NCBI RefSeq assembly: GCF_001550135.1
Contig: NZ_LRUE01000024.1
Span: 372,001-436,000, forward strand
Reading direction: 5' to 3'
Source of the DNA: Pseudoalteromonas shioyasakiensis
GTDB taxonomy: Bacteria; Pseudomonadota; Gammaproteobacteria; Enterobacterales; Alteromonadaceae
Length of the DNA stretch: 64,000 nt
In this document: positions 8,801 to 17,546 of the stretch, piece by piece
How the letters are laid out: the number at the start of each line of letters is the position of its first letter
Position numbering within the stretch: position 1 is the first letter of the stretch
The notes under the pieces: generated by a model
The model's database searches: none
Told to the model about the DNA's origin: nothing
Seen by the model: the letters and a program-made list of their open reading frames with translations, nothing else
Program-made: the position numbers and the translations under genes

Positions 8801-8972
8801 CTTCAGGTGCAGCTTGGCGCCAGCCAGAGAAAATAGTGATCTGCGGTTGCTCAATATCTGGTGTGAGCTGAATTGGCAGCTTAAAAATGCTCAACATGCC
8901 AAACAACATAATCAACACCAAGATGACAATAACACTCGCAGGGTTTTTCAGCGAACTACGTGTCAGATTCAT
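5862..8972 (-). CDS. RND-family efflux pump, AcrB/MexF-like
   Basis: 1036 residues, the normal length for the HAE1 RND group. TM1 begins near residue 10 (NPASVIVILVLIMLFGML), followed by a large periplasmic loop, TM2-6, a second loop and TM7-12. The proton-relay region in TM4 reads VGLVLDAAIIVQENI: the first Asp of the AcrB D407-D408 pair is kept and the second is Ala, as in several MdtBC/MexF-like relatives. TM10 has GLVVNNAILLVDQ. It exports small molecules using the proton gradient. It is the first gene of the operon, ahead of its adaptor, which is the reverse of the usual order. Confidence 0.9.
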   Translation of the reverse strand: MNLTRSSLKNPASVIVILVLIMLFGMLSIFKLPIQLTPDIEQPQITIFSGWRQAAPEEIESVIIEPLENAVKNTPGALEVNTYINRGNGSITLTFAVGQNMQQAMLDVLTSLNQAPPLPLDAFDPVVFAGGNNGEAAATLLVTPKDFNSDSLDLDMAQFQKQIDEFVEPRLARIPGVARVDLASERPKELRITFDPHKAAALGVSLDQISNVLASSRDTSGGLANVGRRQYTVRFTGQYDLSSMAQMRVGYSGDRPIYLGDIASVERTFSDRLGMSGRNGKPAYYIRISRANEANTVALLDEINLAIKELNEGPLAENGLSIELSFDASVHIRNALSLVKSNLGLGVLLSCLILWLFFRGLKATFVIAATIPVSLLVAFLTLNIFDRSLNVISLAGLAFAVGLVLDAAIIVQENIARLRSEGFDTKKAALKGAAQVTGALFASTTTSVAIFLPILFMAGIEGQLFSDLALTLSIAVIASMICAITLIPLANHFWPDKELKADPYSKYWHKLTNFIMALTNTRVKQIVWIVSLLGGSLVATMTMLPKTDFMPRAPTDGFFFNLNTPPGGNVQFMEEELLMRIKKRLMPYYTGEKEPGIKDFNFYAFGSNAGGFIYSADPQRVEELMKVAREEIFIDLPDTQVFFFRGSMIQVANGGDGRNINIDLTGPNMDELIAGANVALQAVTEAMPNATARPQPRLDMAEPELRLTPNDRRITQAGLTRRDVSQAVQAYTGGLFVNEYFDGNERMNVILRGIPWQTPEELKALPIVTPQSGIQTLGELANIERTVGPTQLRRVNGRRTVSIVVTPPADMSLQQAQTILSEQVMPKVRASLPDSSGAILAGNAQKMNSAMQEMTINFILALFILFLLMTALFKSAKDSALVLLVMPLAIAGGVLALFVLNLFTFQSLDLLTMIGFIILLGLVVNNAILLVDQTRVAMAAGLSREDAVRQAVLLRARPVYLSTLTSLFGMLPLMLMPGVGSEIYRGLATVIVGGMAISALFTLILMPSLLQLGRQLPPVNNKQQPEKMPLSLVSNQ

Positions 8973-9164
8973 TGTGTGTGTTCCAAAATCAGTTTGTGTG
9001 CATTGTAGTGCGATGTAAAAAAAGTGCCAGTGAGGTAAATGAAATGTGTTTCAGAAGTAACGCTGAATAGCCGTAATTAAGCGATAAAGTGTGTATTTGA
9101 AATAAGATGTAACAATTTAGCTGAGGAGCTTTAAGTTAAAAGCATTAAGTAATAGCGCCTGAAA

Positions 9165-9563
9165 CTAGGGAGTAGTATCTTTTCGGCTAAGGGAAGCCAC
9201 ATTTTGCTCAAACACACGTTTTACTTCTGCACTGTAGTGATTGTGGTCGTTAATGGTGATAAATGGGTTCGTAAAACTAACATCACAGAAAACCGTATAA
9301 CATTGGATTGTAACTGCAACTCGATCTGGGGTTGCAAGGCCATCTAAGGTTGTTTGCAATGCTTCAAAAACATAATCTTTATTAACGTGCGATGTTAAAG
9401 CAACTTCAAGTTCTTTAACTTCTATGCGATGTGAATTCATATCAGTTACAAAAAATTCGTATAGGTAACTACGTGATACAAACAGCAAGATTGCCACAAG
9501 ATAGAATAACCCTGTGTAATAAAATAACTCCGTGTGGGTAAAACTCCGAAAAGACTTAAACAT
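9165..9563 (-). CDS. Single-pass membrane protein, unknown function
   Basis: 132 residues with one N-terminal transmembrane helix (about residues 14-32) and a periplasmic or cytoplasmic remainder that contains two cysteines (QCYTVFCDVSF) that could form a disulfide. No family recognised. It lies upstream of the RND operon on the same strand but is separated by about 190 bp, so it probably has its own promoter. Confidence 0.55.
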   Translation of the reverse strand: MFKSFRSFTHTELFYYTGLFYLVAILLFVSRSYLYEFFVTDMNSHRIEVKELEVALTSHVNKDYVFEALQTTLDGLATPDRVAVTIQCYTVFCDVSFTNPFITINDHNHYSAEVKRVFEQNVASLSRKDTTP

Positions 9564-9654
9564 TTTTACTATTATTTTTGTTTGTTTTTTATACTAAAAC
9601 ATATTTGTGAGTATATCTCAACAAACTAGCTAAAAATCATTGCATTACAGATAA

Positions 9655-9690
9655 TAAAAAAGCGCGAAACTAGTTAGCATCGCGCTTCTT
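9655..9690 (-). terminator. Rho-independent terminator after dapD
   Basis: Read on the minus strand: AAGCGCGA stem (9680-9687), loop, TCGCGCTT (9660-9667), followed by a run of T. It closes the map-glnD-dapD transcription block. Confidence 0.75.
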
Positions 9691-9742
9691 ATCTCAAACT
9701 TAAGCTGACGGCTGACAGCTGACGGCTTAAAGCTCCGCTTTA

Positions 9743-10570
9743 TTATTCATCAATCGAGCGAAGTAGGGCATTAATACCTACTTTTTCGCGAGTTTGCTGA
9801 TCCACTTTTTTCACGATGATGGCAGCATATAGGCTGTGCGAACCATCTTTTGACGGTAAAGAACCAGGAACAACAACCGCACCAGCTGGTACTCGGCCGT
9901 AATGGATTTCGCCAGTTTCACGGTCATAGATACGTGTGCTTTGGCTGATGTAAACACCCATCGAGATAACGGCGCCTTCTTCAACTACAACACCTTCAAC
10001 AATTTCAGAACGTGCGCCAATGAAGCAGTTGTCTTCAATAATAGTTGGGTTAGCTTGTAGTGGCTCAAGCACACCACCAATGCCTACACCGCCAGATAAG
10101 TGAACGTTTTTACCAATTTGTGCACATGAGCCAACCGTTGCCCATGTATCAACCATGGTACCTTCATCAACGTAGGCGCCAATGTTGACATAAGATGGCA
10201 TAAGCACCACGTTTTTACCTACGAAGCTGCCTTTACGTGCCACAGCATTAGGCACAACACGCATGCCGCCTTGTTGGAATTGCTCTGGTGTATAGTCGCT
10301 AAATTTAAGTGGTACTTTGTCGTAAAACTGATTAACACCATCGCTCATTGGTTGGTTATCACGAATACGGAAAGACAGTAGCACCGCTTTTTTTAACCAT
10401 TGATGTACAACCCACTCACCACTGATTTTTTCAGCAACACGTGCAGCGCCGCTATCAAGTAATTCAAGCGCGTCGATAATAGCTTGTTTTACTTCACTTG
10501 ATACCGTGCTTGGGCTGATGCTATCGCGGTTGTCCCAGGCGTTTTCGATCATGGTTTTTAAATCTGACAT
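9743..10570 (-). CDS. dapD: 2,3,4,5-tetrahydropyridine-2,6-dicarboxylate N-succinyltransferase
   Basis: 275 residues, the standard DapD length. It transfers succinyl from succinyl-CoA to tetrahydrodipicolinate in the lysine/diaminopimelate pathway. The C-terminal two thirds is a left-handed beta-helix with hexapeptide repeats (VGKNVVLMPSYVNIGAYVDE, IGGVLEPLQANPTIIEDNCF), and residues ~1-90 form the helical N-terminal domain. It lies 9 bp downstream of glnD in the same orientation, an order common in gammaproteobacteria. Confidence 0.96.
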   Translation of the reverse strand: MSDLKTMIENAWDNRDSISPSTVSSEVKQAIIDALELLDSGAARVAEKISGEWVVHQWLKKAVLLSFRIRDNQPMSDGVNQFYDKVPLKFSDYTPEQFQQGGMRVVPNAVARKGSFVGKNVVLMPSYVNIGAYVDEGTMVDTWATVGSCAQIGKNVHLSGGVGIGGVLEPLQANPTIIEDNCFIGARSEIVEGVVVEEGAVISMGVYISQSTRIYDRETGEIHYGRVPAGAVVVPGSLPSKDGSHSLYAAIIVKKVDQQTREKVGINALLRSIDE

Positions 10571-10579
10571 AAGATCCTC

Positions 10580-13198
10580 TTATTCGGTTTCTGCGTTGAG
10601 TTTTTTACGCAATGCTTGATGAATTTTAGCCTGCTCTTCGTCTGTTAATGCTTGGTATTCGTTATTTGATACCACGAAGAAATCTTCTGCACGCTCACCA
10701 ACTGTGGTGATCCGTGCGGCATGAATATGTAATAAGTGCGCTTGAAATACTTCCGCAATTTTTGTTAATAGACCCGGAATATCCACCGCTTGAATTTCAA
10801 TTAAGCTGCGGTCTTTACGGGCATGCGGTCTAAGCACAATTTTTGGTTTGATATTAAAGTCTTTGAAGCGCTGAGAGCGATTCTTTTTAAGGCGAATTTT
10901 CTTTTTCGGGTCGCTAATTGCAAGATCTAAAGCACGTTTAATGCCTTGCGAACGGTTACTCGCAATCGGGTCACCATTGACCTCTAAAATAACAAAGCTA
11001 AATAGCACGTAGCCATCTTTTGTGGTCAGTACCTGCGCATGTTGAATCTGTGCTTTTTTCGAACCAATCACACTAACTAAACGTGAGAATAAACTGCCCG
11101 AGTAAGGGCTATAAGCAAATACTTGTGTACCACCATGCATTGCGGTGTTAGACACGGCAACGCTAGGCTGGCTTAAATCGTCACAGCTTAGTAAGTGCTC
11201 TGTGTGCCACGAAATCTGTTGCTCGCTAAAAGCAGTAAAATAATTGGCTTTAAAGCGACTCCAAATTAAGTCGATTTGATCTTCGTTACAACCGTGGTTC
11301 AGTAAGCGCTGTTTGGCTTGCTGTTTTTTATCACGTATTTGATCACGTTGGTCCATTGGATTTTCAAGCCCTAAACGAAGCGCGCGCTGGGTGTGTAAAT
11401 ACAGCTCACGTAGTAGGGTATTTTTCCAATCGTTCCACAGGTTATCGTTAGTTGCGCGAATATCGGCCAAGGTTAAGCAGTATAAGTAGTCAAGCTGGCG
11501 CTCATTTTTCACCTTACTTGCAAAGTCTTTAATTACATCTGGGTCATTAATATCTTTACGCTGCGCTGTAACCGACATAAGTAAGTGATTAGCCACTAAC
11601 CACGAAATAAGCTTGCCATCTGAGGCTGGGAAGCGGTGTAGCTTAGCAAACGCAATTGCATCAACTGAACCAAGCTCAGAGTGATCGCCACCACGGCCTT
11701 TAGCAATATCGTGGAAAATACCGGCTAAATAAAGTAACTCAGGCTTATCCATACGAGTGACAATTTCACTACATAACGGAAATTCGCTGACTTTTGATTT
11801 ATCAAAGTACTTATAAATATTGTTGATGAGTTTATGGGTATGTTCATCCACAGTGTAGGCATGGAATAAATCGAACTGCATTTGGCCAAAAATATTACGC
11901 CACTGTGGTAAGTAGGCAGCAATAATGCCGTGCTTGTGCATCAGCGTAAATGCGCGGCCCATACCGTTAGGGTGTTTGATTAAACGCAAAAATGCTTCGC
12001 GACAGGCGGCGTAATCTTGTAAATCACCCAATAAACGACGGCGAACTTGGCGCATTGTACGTATGGTACTTGGGTAAATATGGGTGATCTCTGGGTTATC
12101 AGCAATATGCTCGAACAACACAAATAGCTGATCACGGCGGAAGAACACCGACGGATTCTTAACACGAATTTGATGACCAATACGCTCAAAGTTACGGTCA
12201 AGCTCAATCACAGGTAACTCACCAGCACCCGGTAAAATGCTTTGCTCAAAGTATGAAAGCAGCATTTGGTTAAGCTCACGTACGCGGCTCATGATCCTAA
12301 ATAAGCGTTTCATCATGCGCTCGACCGAGGCTTTACCGTCACTACCAAAGCCGAGAATTTCTGCGGCATGAGGTTGATGATCGAACAATAAGCGGTTTTC
12401 AGAGCGACCCGCAGCGATGTGCAGCGCAAAACGAATGTTCCAGAGGTTTTCTAAACATTCAGACAGCTCTTGGTATTCTTCGTGAGTAAGATAGCCGTGA
12501 TTTATAAGTTCTTGTAATGTTTCGGCTCTAAAGTGCTTTTTAGCAACCCAAATAATGGTCTGTAAGTCGCGCAGGCCACCTGGGTTTTCTTTGATATTCG
12601 GCTCAAGGTTATAAGCCGTACCATGGCATTTTTTATGGCGTAAACTTTGTTCTTGTACTTTTGCCAAAAAGAATTCGTCTGAGCGCCAAATAGGCGTATC
12701 TATTAAATGATTTTTTAATTTTTCGAATTCGATATGGTTACCGAAAATTAATCGGCTTTCGAGTAAGCTGGTGGCAAATGTCACATCTTCGCGTTTTTGT
12801 TCTAATGCTTGTTCTATAGTGCGAACGCTGTGACCAATTTCTAAATTAAGATCCCAAAGCATGGTAACGAACTGACCAATTTTTTCGCACACGGCTTCGC
12901 TTGGCTGCTCGCTTACTAGCAACATAAAGTCGATATCGGAATAGGGGTGTAGTTCGCCACGACCATAACCACCCACAGCAATCAGGGCAAGATCACTTTC
13001 GTGAGCAAGGTCGTAATCGTGAAACAGTTTAATTAATAAGCGGTCGATAAACTCAGCGCGGGCATTAATTAAGTTGCTAACGGGTTGTTTTGAGAATTCG
13101 TTCTGTAGCCATTTATAAAAATAACTAGAACAATCGCGATAATCGCTAAGTTGCTCAGCTTGGCTGAGCAACTTTTTTACTTTATTGGGTAATGCCAC
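10580..13198 (-). CDS. glnD: Bifunctional uridylyltransferase/uridylyl-removing enzyme GlnD
   Basis: 872 residues. It senses glutamine and uridylylates or de-uridylylates PII to control nitrogen assimilation. The N-terminal nucleotidyltransferase domain has GGYGRGELHPYSDIDFMLL (about residues 74-92), the central HD domain has FHDIAKGRGGDHSELG, and two ACT domains occupy the C-terminus (VQAVDIPGLLTKIAEVFQAH in the last). All domains are complete. It lies between map and dapD in one minus-strand block. Confidence 0.96.
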   Translation of the reverse strand: MALPNKVKKLLSQAEQLSDYRDCSSYFYKWLQNEFSKQPVSNLINARAEFIDRLLIKLFHDYDLAHESDLALIAVGGYGRGELHPYSDIDFMLLVSEQPSEAVCEKIGQFVTMLWDLNLEIGHSVRTIEQALEQKREDVTFATSLLESRLIFGNHIEFEKLKNHLIDTPIWRSDEFFLAKVQEQSLRHKKCHGTAYNLEPNIKENPGGLRDLQTIIWVAKKHFRAETLQELINHGYLTHEEYQELSECLENLWNIRFALHIAAGRSENRLLFDHQPHAAEILGFGSDGKASVERMMKRLFRIMSRVRELNQMLLSYFEQSILPGAGELPVIELDRNFERIGHQIRVKNPSVFFRRDQLFVLFEHIADNPEITHIYPSTIRTMRQVRRRLLGDLQDYAACREAFLRLIKHPNGMGRAFTLMHKHGIIAAYLPQWRNIFGQMQFDLFHAYTVDEHTHKLINNIYKYFDKSKVSEFPLCSEIVTRMDKPELLYLAGIFHDIAKGRGGDHSELGSVDAIAFAKLHRFPASDGKLISWLVANHLLMSVTAQRKDINDPDVIKDFASKVKNERQLDYLYCLTLADIRATNDNLWNDWKNTLLRELYLHTQRALRLGLENPMDQRDQIRDKKQQAKQRLLNHGCNEDQIDLIWSRFKANYFTAFSEQQISWHTEHLLSCDDLSQPSVAVSNTAMHGGTQVFAYSPYSGSLFSRLVSVIGSKKAQIQHAQVLTTKDGYVLFSFVILEVNGDPIASNRSQGIKRALDLAISDPKKKIRLKKNRSQRFKDFNIKPKIVLRPHARKDRSLIEIQAVDIPGLLTKIAEVFQAHLLHIHAARITTVGERAEDFFVVSNNEYQALTDEEQAKIHQALRKKLNAETE

Positions 13199-13210
13199 TG
13201 GGGCTGGCTC

Positions 13211-13996
13211 CTAGTGTTCGATGATCCTGTCAATAGTATCATCTGATCGGAGCGTTAAAATTTCAACACCATTTTCAGTCACTAACAGTGTATGTTCCCA
13301 CTGCGCAGACAATGAACGGTCCTTTGTTACGACAGTCCAGTTGTCTTTAAGTAGCTTACATTGGCGTTTACCAGCATTAACCATAGGCTCGATTGTTAAG
13401 CACATACCTGCTTTTAATACTTCGCCAGTACCTGCTTTACCATAGTGCATTACTTGAGGTTCTTCGTGGAACTCAGCACCAATGCCGTGACCACAATATT
13501 CACGAACGATAGAATAGCTAAAGCTTTCTGCGTATTTTTGGATTGCAGCACCAATATCACCTAAGCGTACGCCTGGTTTAACCATTTTAATTGCAAGGTA
13601 TAGGCTTTCTTGTGTGATATCAGCAAGACGCTTGCCTTGAATGTTAGGCGTACCAACGTGGAACATCTTAGATGTATCACCGTGATAGCCATCTTTGATC
13701 ACAGTCACGTCGATATTTACGCTATCGCCTTCTTTAAGTGGTTTGTCATTTGGAATACCGTGACAAATTACATGGTTCACTGAGGTGCAAATTGATTTTG
13801 GGAAACCGTGATAATTAAGCGGTGCTGGAATAGCATCTTGAACATTAACAATATAATCATGACAAATTGTATTTAGTTCATCTGTGGTTACACCTGGCAC
13901 CACATGCGGTTCTATCATTTCTAGTACCTCGGCGGCTAAGCGCCCGGCAACACGCATTTTTTCGATTTCTTCAGGGGTCTTGATCACAGCACTCAT
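13211..13996 (-). CDS. map: Methionine aminopeptidase, type I
   Basis: 261 residues, type Ia length without an N-terminal extension. It removes the initiator methionine from nascent proteins. Metal ligands of the pita-bread fold are visible: D (VNIDVTV), D (HGDTSKMF), H (YCGHGIGAEFHEEPQV), E (IEPMVN) and E (WEHTLLV). It is divergent from rpsB, with 271 bp between them containing the rpsB promoter and leader. Confidence 0.96.
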   Translation of the reverse strand: MSAVIKTPEEIEKMRVAGRLAAEVLEMIEPHVVPGVTTDELNTICHDYIVNVQDAIPAPLNYHGFPKSICTSVNHVICHGIPNDKPLKEGDSVNIDVTVIKDGYHGDTSKMFHVGTPNIQGKRLADITQESLYLAIKMVKPGVRLGDIGAAIQKYAESFSYSIVREYCGHGIGAEFHEEPQVMHYGKAGTGEVLKAGMCLTIEPMVNAGKRQCKLLKDNWTVVTKDRSLSAQWEHTLLVTENGVEILTLRSDDTIDRIIEH

Positions 13997-14054
13997 TGAG
14001 GCTCCAAAGTTGTTTTTCAGGTCAGTTTTTAGTGCACAAATTTTGCACTAGACG

Positions 14055-14083
14055 TTGAGTTTTCAATTTTAATATGGTATAAA
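14055..14083 (+). promoter_or_regulatory. Predicted sigma70 promoter of rpsB with stringent discriminator
   Basis: TTGAGT (14055-14060), 17-nt spacer, TATAAA (14078-14083), followed by GCGCGCC, the GC-rich discriminator typical of promoters repressed by ppGpp. It would leave a leader of about 175 nt ahead of rpsB, the region in which ribosomal protein S2 leader autoregulation is known in gammaproteobacteria. I did not fold the leader. Confidence 0.65.
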
Positions 14084-14267
14084 GCGCGCCGTCTTTTTAC
14101 AAATAAATTCTTAACTGATTTTTTGTATTTAAGGCAAACACAATTTTATTTTAACACACACACGTATCGTCACATACACTTGGGTGCACTTAAGTTACAA
14201 ATTAACTGCGGTGTTGGTGCTATGGGATATGTGGAGGCCTAACCCTAAATTATAGAGGATTATACAA

Positions 14268-14996
14268 ATGGCAAACGTTTCAATGCGCGATATGCTTCAA
14301 GCTGGTGTTCACTTTGGTCACCAGGCACGTTACTGGAACCCTAAGATGAAGCCTTTCATCTTCGGCGCTCGTAACCGTGTTCATATCATCAACCTAGAGC
14401 AAACTGTACCAATGTTCAACGAAGCACTTAAGTTCTTATCGAACGCAGCTTCTAACAAAGGTAAAGTACTTTTCGTTGGTACTAAGCGCGCAGCAAGCGA
14501 AGCAGTTAAAGAAGCAGCGATCCAAAGCGAGCAGTTCTACGTAAACCACCGTTGGTTAGGTGGTATGTTGACTAACTGGAAAACAGTTCGTCAATCAATC
14601 AAGCGTCTTAAAGACCTTGAAGCGCAAAGCCAAGACGGTACTTTCGAGAAATTAACTAAGAAAGAAGCGTTAATGCTTACTCGTGAAATGGAAAAGCTTG
14701 AAAAGAGCCTTGGTGGTATCAAAGACATGGGCGGTCTTCCAGACGCGCTTTTCGTTATCGATGCAGACCACGAGCACATCGCTATCCGTGAAGCTAACAA
14801 CCTAGGTATCCCAGTTGTTGCTATCGTTGATACTAACTCTAACCCAGACGGTGTTGATTACATCGTACCTGGTAACGACGATGCGATCCGTGCTATCCAA
14901 CTTTACACTGGCGCTGTATCAGCTGCGATCACTGAAGGTCGTGAGAACAACATCGTTGCTCAAGCTGAGAAAGACGACTTCGTAGAAGCTGAGTAA
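14268..14996 (+). CDS. rpsB: 30S ribosomal protein S2
   Basis: 242 residues, standard length. Starts MANVSMRDMLQAGVHFGHQ, the family N-terminal signature, with AGAGGA before the ATG. Conserved WLGGMLTNWKT and PDALFVIDADHEHIAI stretches are present. It binds the 30S head near S1. It precedes tsf with a hairpin between, the universal bacterial order. Codon use is highly biased, fitting strong expression. Confidence 0.98.
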   Translation: MANVSMRDMLQAGVHFGHQARYWNPKMKPFIFGARNRVHIINLEQTVPMFNEALKFLSNAASNKGKVLFVGTKRAASEAVKEAAIQSEQFYVNHRWLGGMLTNWKTVRQSIKRLKDLEAQSQDGTFEKLTKKEALMLTREMEKLEKSLGGIKDMGGLPDALFVIDADHEHIAIREANNLGIPVVAIVDTNSNPDGVDYIVPGNDDAIRAIQLYTGAVSAAITEGRENNIVAQAEKDDFVEAE

Positions 14997-15007
14997 TTAG
15001 CTGTCAT

Positions 15008-15045
15008 CAAGTCTTCATCTAATTAAGATGAAGACTTGTTATTCT
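15008..15045 (+). terminator. Intercistronic hairpin between rpsB and tsf
   Basis: Perfect 13-bp stem CAAGTCTTCATCT (15008-15020) and AGATGAAGACTTG (15026-15038) with a 5-nt loop, followed by TTATTCTT. It is likely a partial terminator that sets the rpsB:tsf ratio. Confidence 0.7.
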
Positions 15046-15099
15046 TGTTAAGCGGCCTATACCGCTTCCCTATAACAGAATTCAATTGAGGATATTCTA

Positions 15100-15951
15100 A
15101 TGGCTGTAACTGCTGCCCTAGTTAAAGAATTACGCGAGCGTACTGGCGCTGGCATGATGGATTGTAAAAAAGCGTTAACTGAAACTAACGGTGACATCGA
15201 GTTAGCGATCGAAAACATGCGTAAGAGCGGTGCTGCAAAGGCTGCTAAAAAAGCAGGTAACATCGCTGCTGAAGGTACAATCTTAATCAAAGAAGGTAAC
15301 GGTTTCGCTGCACTTCTTGAAGTTAACTGTCAAACTGACTTCGTTGCTAAAGACGCTAACTTCCTTGGTTTCGCTAACCAAGTTCTTGACGCTGCTGCAG
15401 AATCTAAAGCAGACATCGAAGCACTTAAAGCACAATTCGAAGAAACTCGTGTTGCTCTAGTTGCTAAAATCGGTGAAAACATCAACGTTCGTCGCGTTGA
15501 GTACATCGACGGTGACAAGCTTTCTTCTTACCGCCACGGCGACCGTATCGGTGTTGTTGTAGTTGGTGAAGCTGACGAAGAAACACTTAAGCAAGTTGCT
15601 ATGCACGTAGCTGCGTCTAAGCCTGAGTTCGTAAACCCAGAAGACGTACCAGCTGACGTTGTTGAAAAAGAAAAAGCAGTTCAAATCGATATCGCGATGA
15701 ACGAAGGCAAGCCTGCTGAAATCGCTGAGAAAATGGTTATCGGTCGTATGAAGAAATTCACTGGTGAGATCTCTCTTACTGGTCAAGCTTTCATCATGGA
15801 ACCTAAAAAATCAGTTGGCGAAATTCTTAAAGAGAAAGGCGCAACTGTTTCTAACTTCATCCGTTTAGAAGTTGGTGAAGGTATCGAGCGTAAAGAAGAA
15901 GACTTCGCTGCTGAAGTAGCTGCTCAAATCGCTGCTGCAAAAGGCGAGTAA
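15100..15951 (+). CDS. tsf: Elongation factor Ts
   Basis: 283 residues. Nucleotide exchange factor for EF-Tu. N-terminal UBA-like domain with RTGAGMMDCKKALTETNGDI, then the TDFVAKD core signature (NCQTDFVAKDANF) that inserts into EF-Tu, a dimerisation domain and the C-terminal helical module. AGGA precedes the ATG. Strong codon bias, as for rpsB. Confidence 0.98.
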   Translation: MAVTAALVKELRERTGAGMMDCKKALTETNGDIELAIENMRKSGAAKAAKKAGNIAAEGTILIKEGNGFAALLEVNCQTDFVAKDANFLGFANQVLDAAAESKADIEALKAQFEETRVALVAKIGENINVRRVEYIDGDKLSSYRHGDRIGVVVVGEADEETLKQVAMHVAASKPEFVNPEDVPADVVEKEKAVQIDIAMNEGKPAEIAEKMVIGRMKKFTGEISLTGQAFIMEPKKSVGEILKEKGATVSNFIRLEVGEGIERKEEDFAAEVAAQIAAAKGE

Positions 15952-16030
15952 TTTTCTAACTTAGTGACGTAGGGCAATAAGATGAAATTAATCTGCTATT
16001 AGCTTTTGCGTCACTGATGAAAATTCTTTA

Positions 16031-16075
16031 AAATAACCGCGTTTTATGTGTAACCATAGCGCGGTTATTTTTTAT
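16031..16075 (+). terminator. Rho-independent terminator after tsf
   Basis: Stem AAATAACCGCG (16031-16041) and CGCGGTTATTT (16060-16070) with an 18-nt loop, then a T-run. It ends the rpsB-tsf transcript upstream of pyrH. Confidence 0.8.
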
Positions 16076-16102
16076 CTCATTACTAAGGCTGGCCCAAATA
16101 TT

Positions 16103-16852
16103 ATGACTATCAATCGTAAACCTATTTTTAGACGTGTTCTTCTTAAACTTAGCGGTGAAGCATTAATGGGAGACGAAGGCTTCGGCATCGACCCAAAAGT
16201 ACTTGACCGTATGGCTCAAGAAATTAAAGAACTTGTAGAGCTCGACGTAGAAGTAGGTTTAGTTATCGGTGGCGGTAACTTCTTGCGTGGTGGTTCATTA
16301 GCAGAAGCGGGTATGAACCGCGTAGTTGGCGACCACATGGGTATGCTTGCGACTGTAATGAATGGCTTAGCAATGCGTGATGCACTGCACCGTGCATTTG
16401 TAAATTGTCGTTTAATGTCTGCTATCCCACTGAACGGTGTGTGTGATGCTTACAACTGGGCAGAAGCTATCAGCCTATTAAAATCTGGCCGCGTTGTAAT
16501 TTTCTCAGCGGGTACAGGTAACCCATTCTTCACGACTGACTCAGCAGCGTGTTTACGTGGTATTGAAATTGAAGCAGATACTGTAATCAAAGCGACTAAA
16601 GTGGATGGTGTTTACTCTGATGATCCAGTGAAAAACCCAGACGCTACACTATATCGCCACTTAAGCTACAATGAAATCATTGATAAAGAGCTTAAGGTTA
16701 TGGATTTAGCTGCATTTACGCTGGCGCGCGACCACAACATGCCATTAAGCGTATTTAACATGAATAAATCAGGCGCGCTTAAGCGTGTTATTATGGGCGA
16801 AGATGAAGGAACGCTTATCTCTTCACAAGCCTCAGATGAAACTAGCAAATAG
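16103..16852 (+). CDS. pyrH: Uridylate kinase
   Basis: 249 residues when started at the ATG at 16103 (MTINRKPIFRRVLLKLSGEA), which matches the family N-terminus. The longer reading from 16046 runs through the tsf terminator and is rejected. It phosphorylates UMP to UDP. Amino-acid-kinase fold signatures: LKLSGEALMG, VIGGGNFLRG, SAGTGNPFFTTDSAA. It precedes frr by 14 bp, forming an operon. Confidence 0.97.
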   Translation: MTINRKPIFRRVLLKLSGEALMGDEGFGIDPKVLDRMAQEIKELVELDVEVGLVIGGGNFLRGGSLAEAGMNRVVGDHMGMLATVMNGLAMRDALHRAFVNCRLMSAIPLNGVCDAYNWAEAISLLKSGRVVIFSAGTGNPFFTTDSAACLRGIEIEADTVIKATKVDGVYSDDPVKNPDATLYRHLSYNEIIDKELKVMDLAAFTLARDHNMPLSVFNMNKSGALKRVIMGEDEGTLISSQASDETSK

Positions 16853-16866
16853 ATTAGGATTGAACC

Positions 16867-17424
16867 GTGATTAACGATATCAAAAAAGATGCGTCAGAAC
16901 GTATGCAAAAAAGTGTTGCGGCACTAGGCAGTCAATTATCTAAAATTCGCACAGGCCGTGCGCACCCAGCATTACTTGACGGTATTCAAGTGTCTTACTA
17001 CGGTGCTGACACGCCATTAAACCAAGTTGCTAACGTAACAATTGAAGACTCTCGTACACTTGCAATTAGCGTGTTCGATAAGTCACTAGCGCAAGCAGTA
17101 GAAAAAGCGATCATGGCTTCAGATTTAGGTTTAAACCCAATGTCTGCAGGTACTGTTATTCGTGTTCCACTTCCTCCACTTACAGAAGAGCGTCGTAAAG
17201 ACCTTATCAAAATCGTACGTGGCGAAGTTGAAAGCGGTCGTGTTGCTGTACGTAACATCCGTCGTGACGCAAATGGTGACATTAAGAGCTTATTGAAAGA
17301 AAAAGACATTTCTGAAGATGAAGCACGTCAAGCAGAAGACGAGATCCAAAAGCTTACTGATAAGTTCATCAAAGAGATGGACGCACAACTAGCTGCAAAA
17401 GAAGCTGAGTTAATGGAAATCTAA
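16867..17424 (+). CDS. frr: Ribosome recycling factor
   Basis: 185 residues, standard length, with a GTG start preceded by AGGA at 16856-16859. It splits post-termination ribosomes together with EF-G. Signatures: LSKIRTGRAHPALLDGIQV, NPMSAGTVIRVPLPPLTEERR, VAVRNIRRDAN. Followed by a terminator before uppS. Confidence 0.97.
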   Translation: MINDIKKDASERMQKSVAALGSQLSKIRTGRAHPALLDGIQVSYYGADTPLNQVANVTIEDSRTLAISVFDKSLAQAVEKAIMASDLGLNPMSAGTVIRVPLPPLTEERRKDLIKIVRGEVESGRVAVRNIRRDANGDIKSLLKEKDISEDEARQAEDEIQKLTDKFIKEMDAQLAAKEAELMEI

Positions 17425-17492
17425 TCGCTGCTGTTTATCTTTCAGACACTGATTCTGTAAGTAAACAGGCGTAACTAAATTTATTAGTTTTG

Positions 17493-17527
17493 AAACGCCG
17501 TCTAGGGTATACTAGACGGCGTTTTTT
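17493..17527 (+). terminator. Rho-independent terminator between frr and uppS
   Basis: Stem AAACGCCGTCTAG (17493-17505) and CTAGACGGCGTTT (17512-17524), 6-nt loop, followed by TTTT. It overlaps the beginning of the longer uppS reading frame, which argues for a downstream uppS start. Confidence 0.8.
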
Positions 17528-17546
17528 TATGGAATACTCGATATTT

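Noticed and set aside
9709..9727. GCTGACGG/GCTGACAG short tandem repeat after dapD
   Set aside because: Only three imperfect 7-8 base units; too short to call a functional repeat.
16046..16102. N-terminal extension of pyrH
   Set aside because: It runs through the tsf terminator stem and does not match the UMP kinase N-terminus; the ATG at 16103 does.
17490..17546. N-terminal extension of uppS
   Set aside because: It is encoded by the terminator hairpin after frr and adds residues absent from the family.
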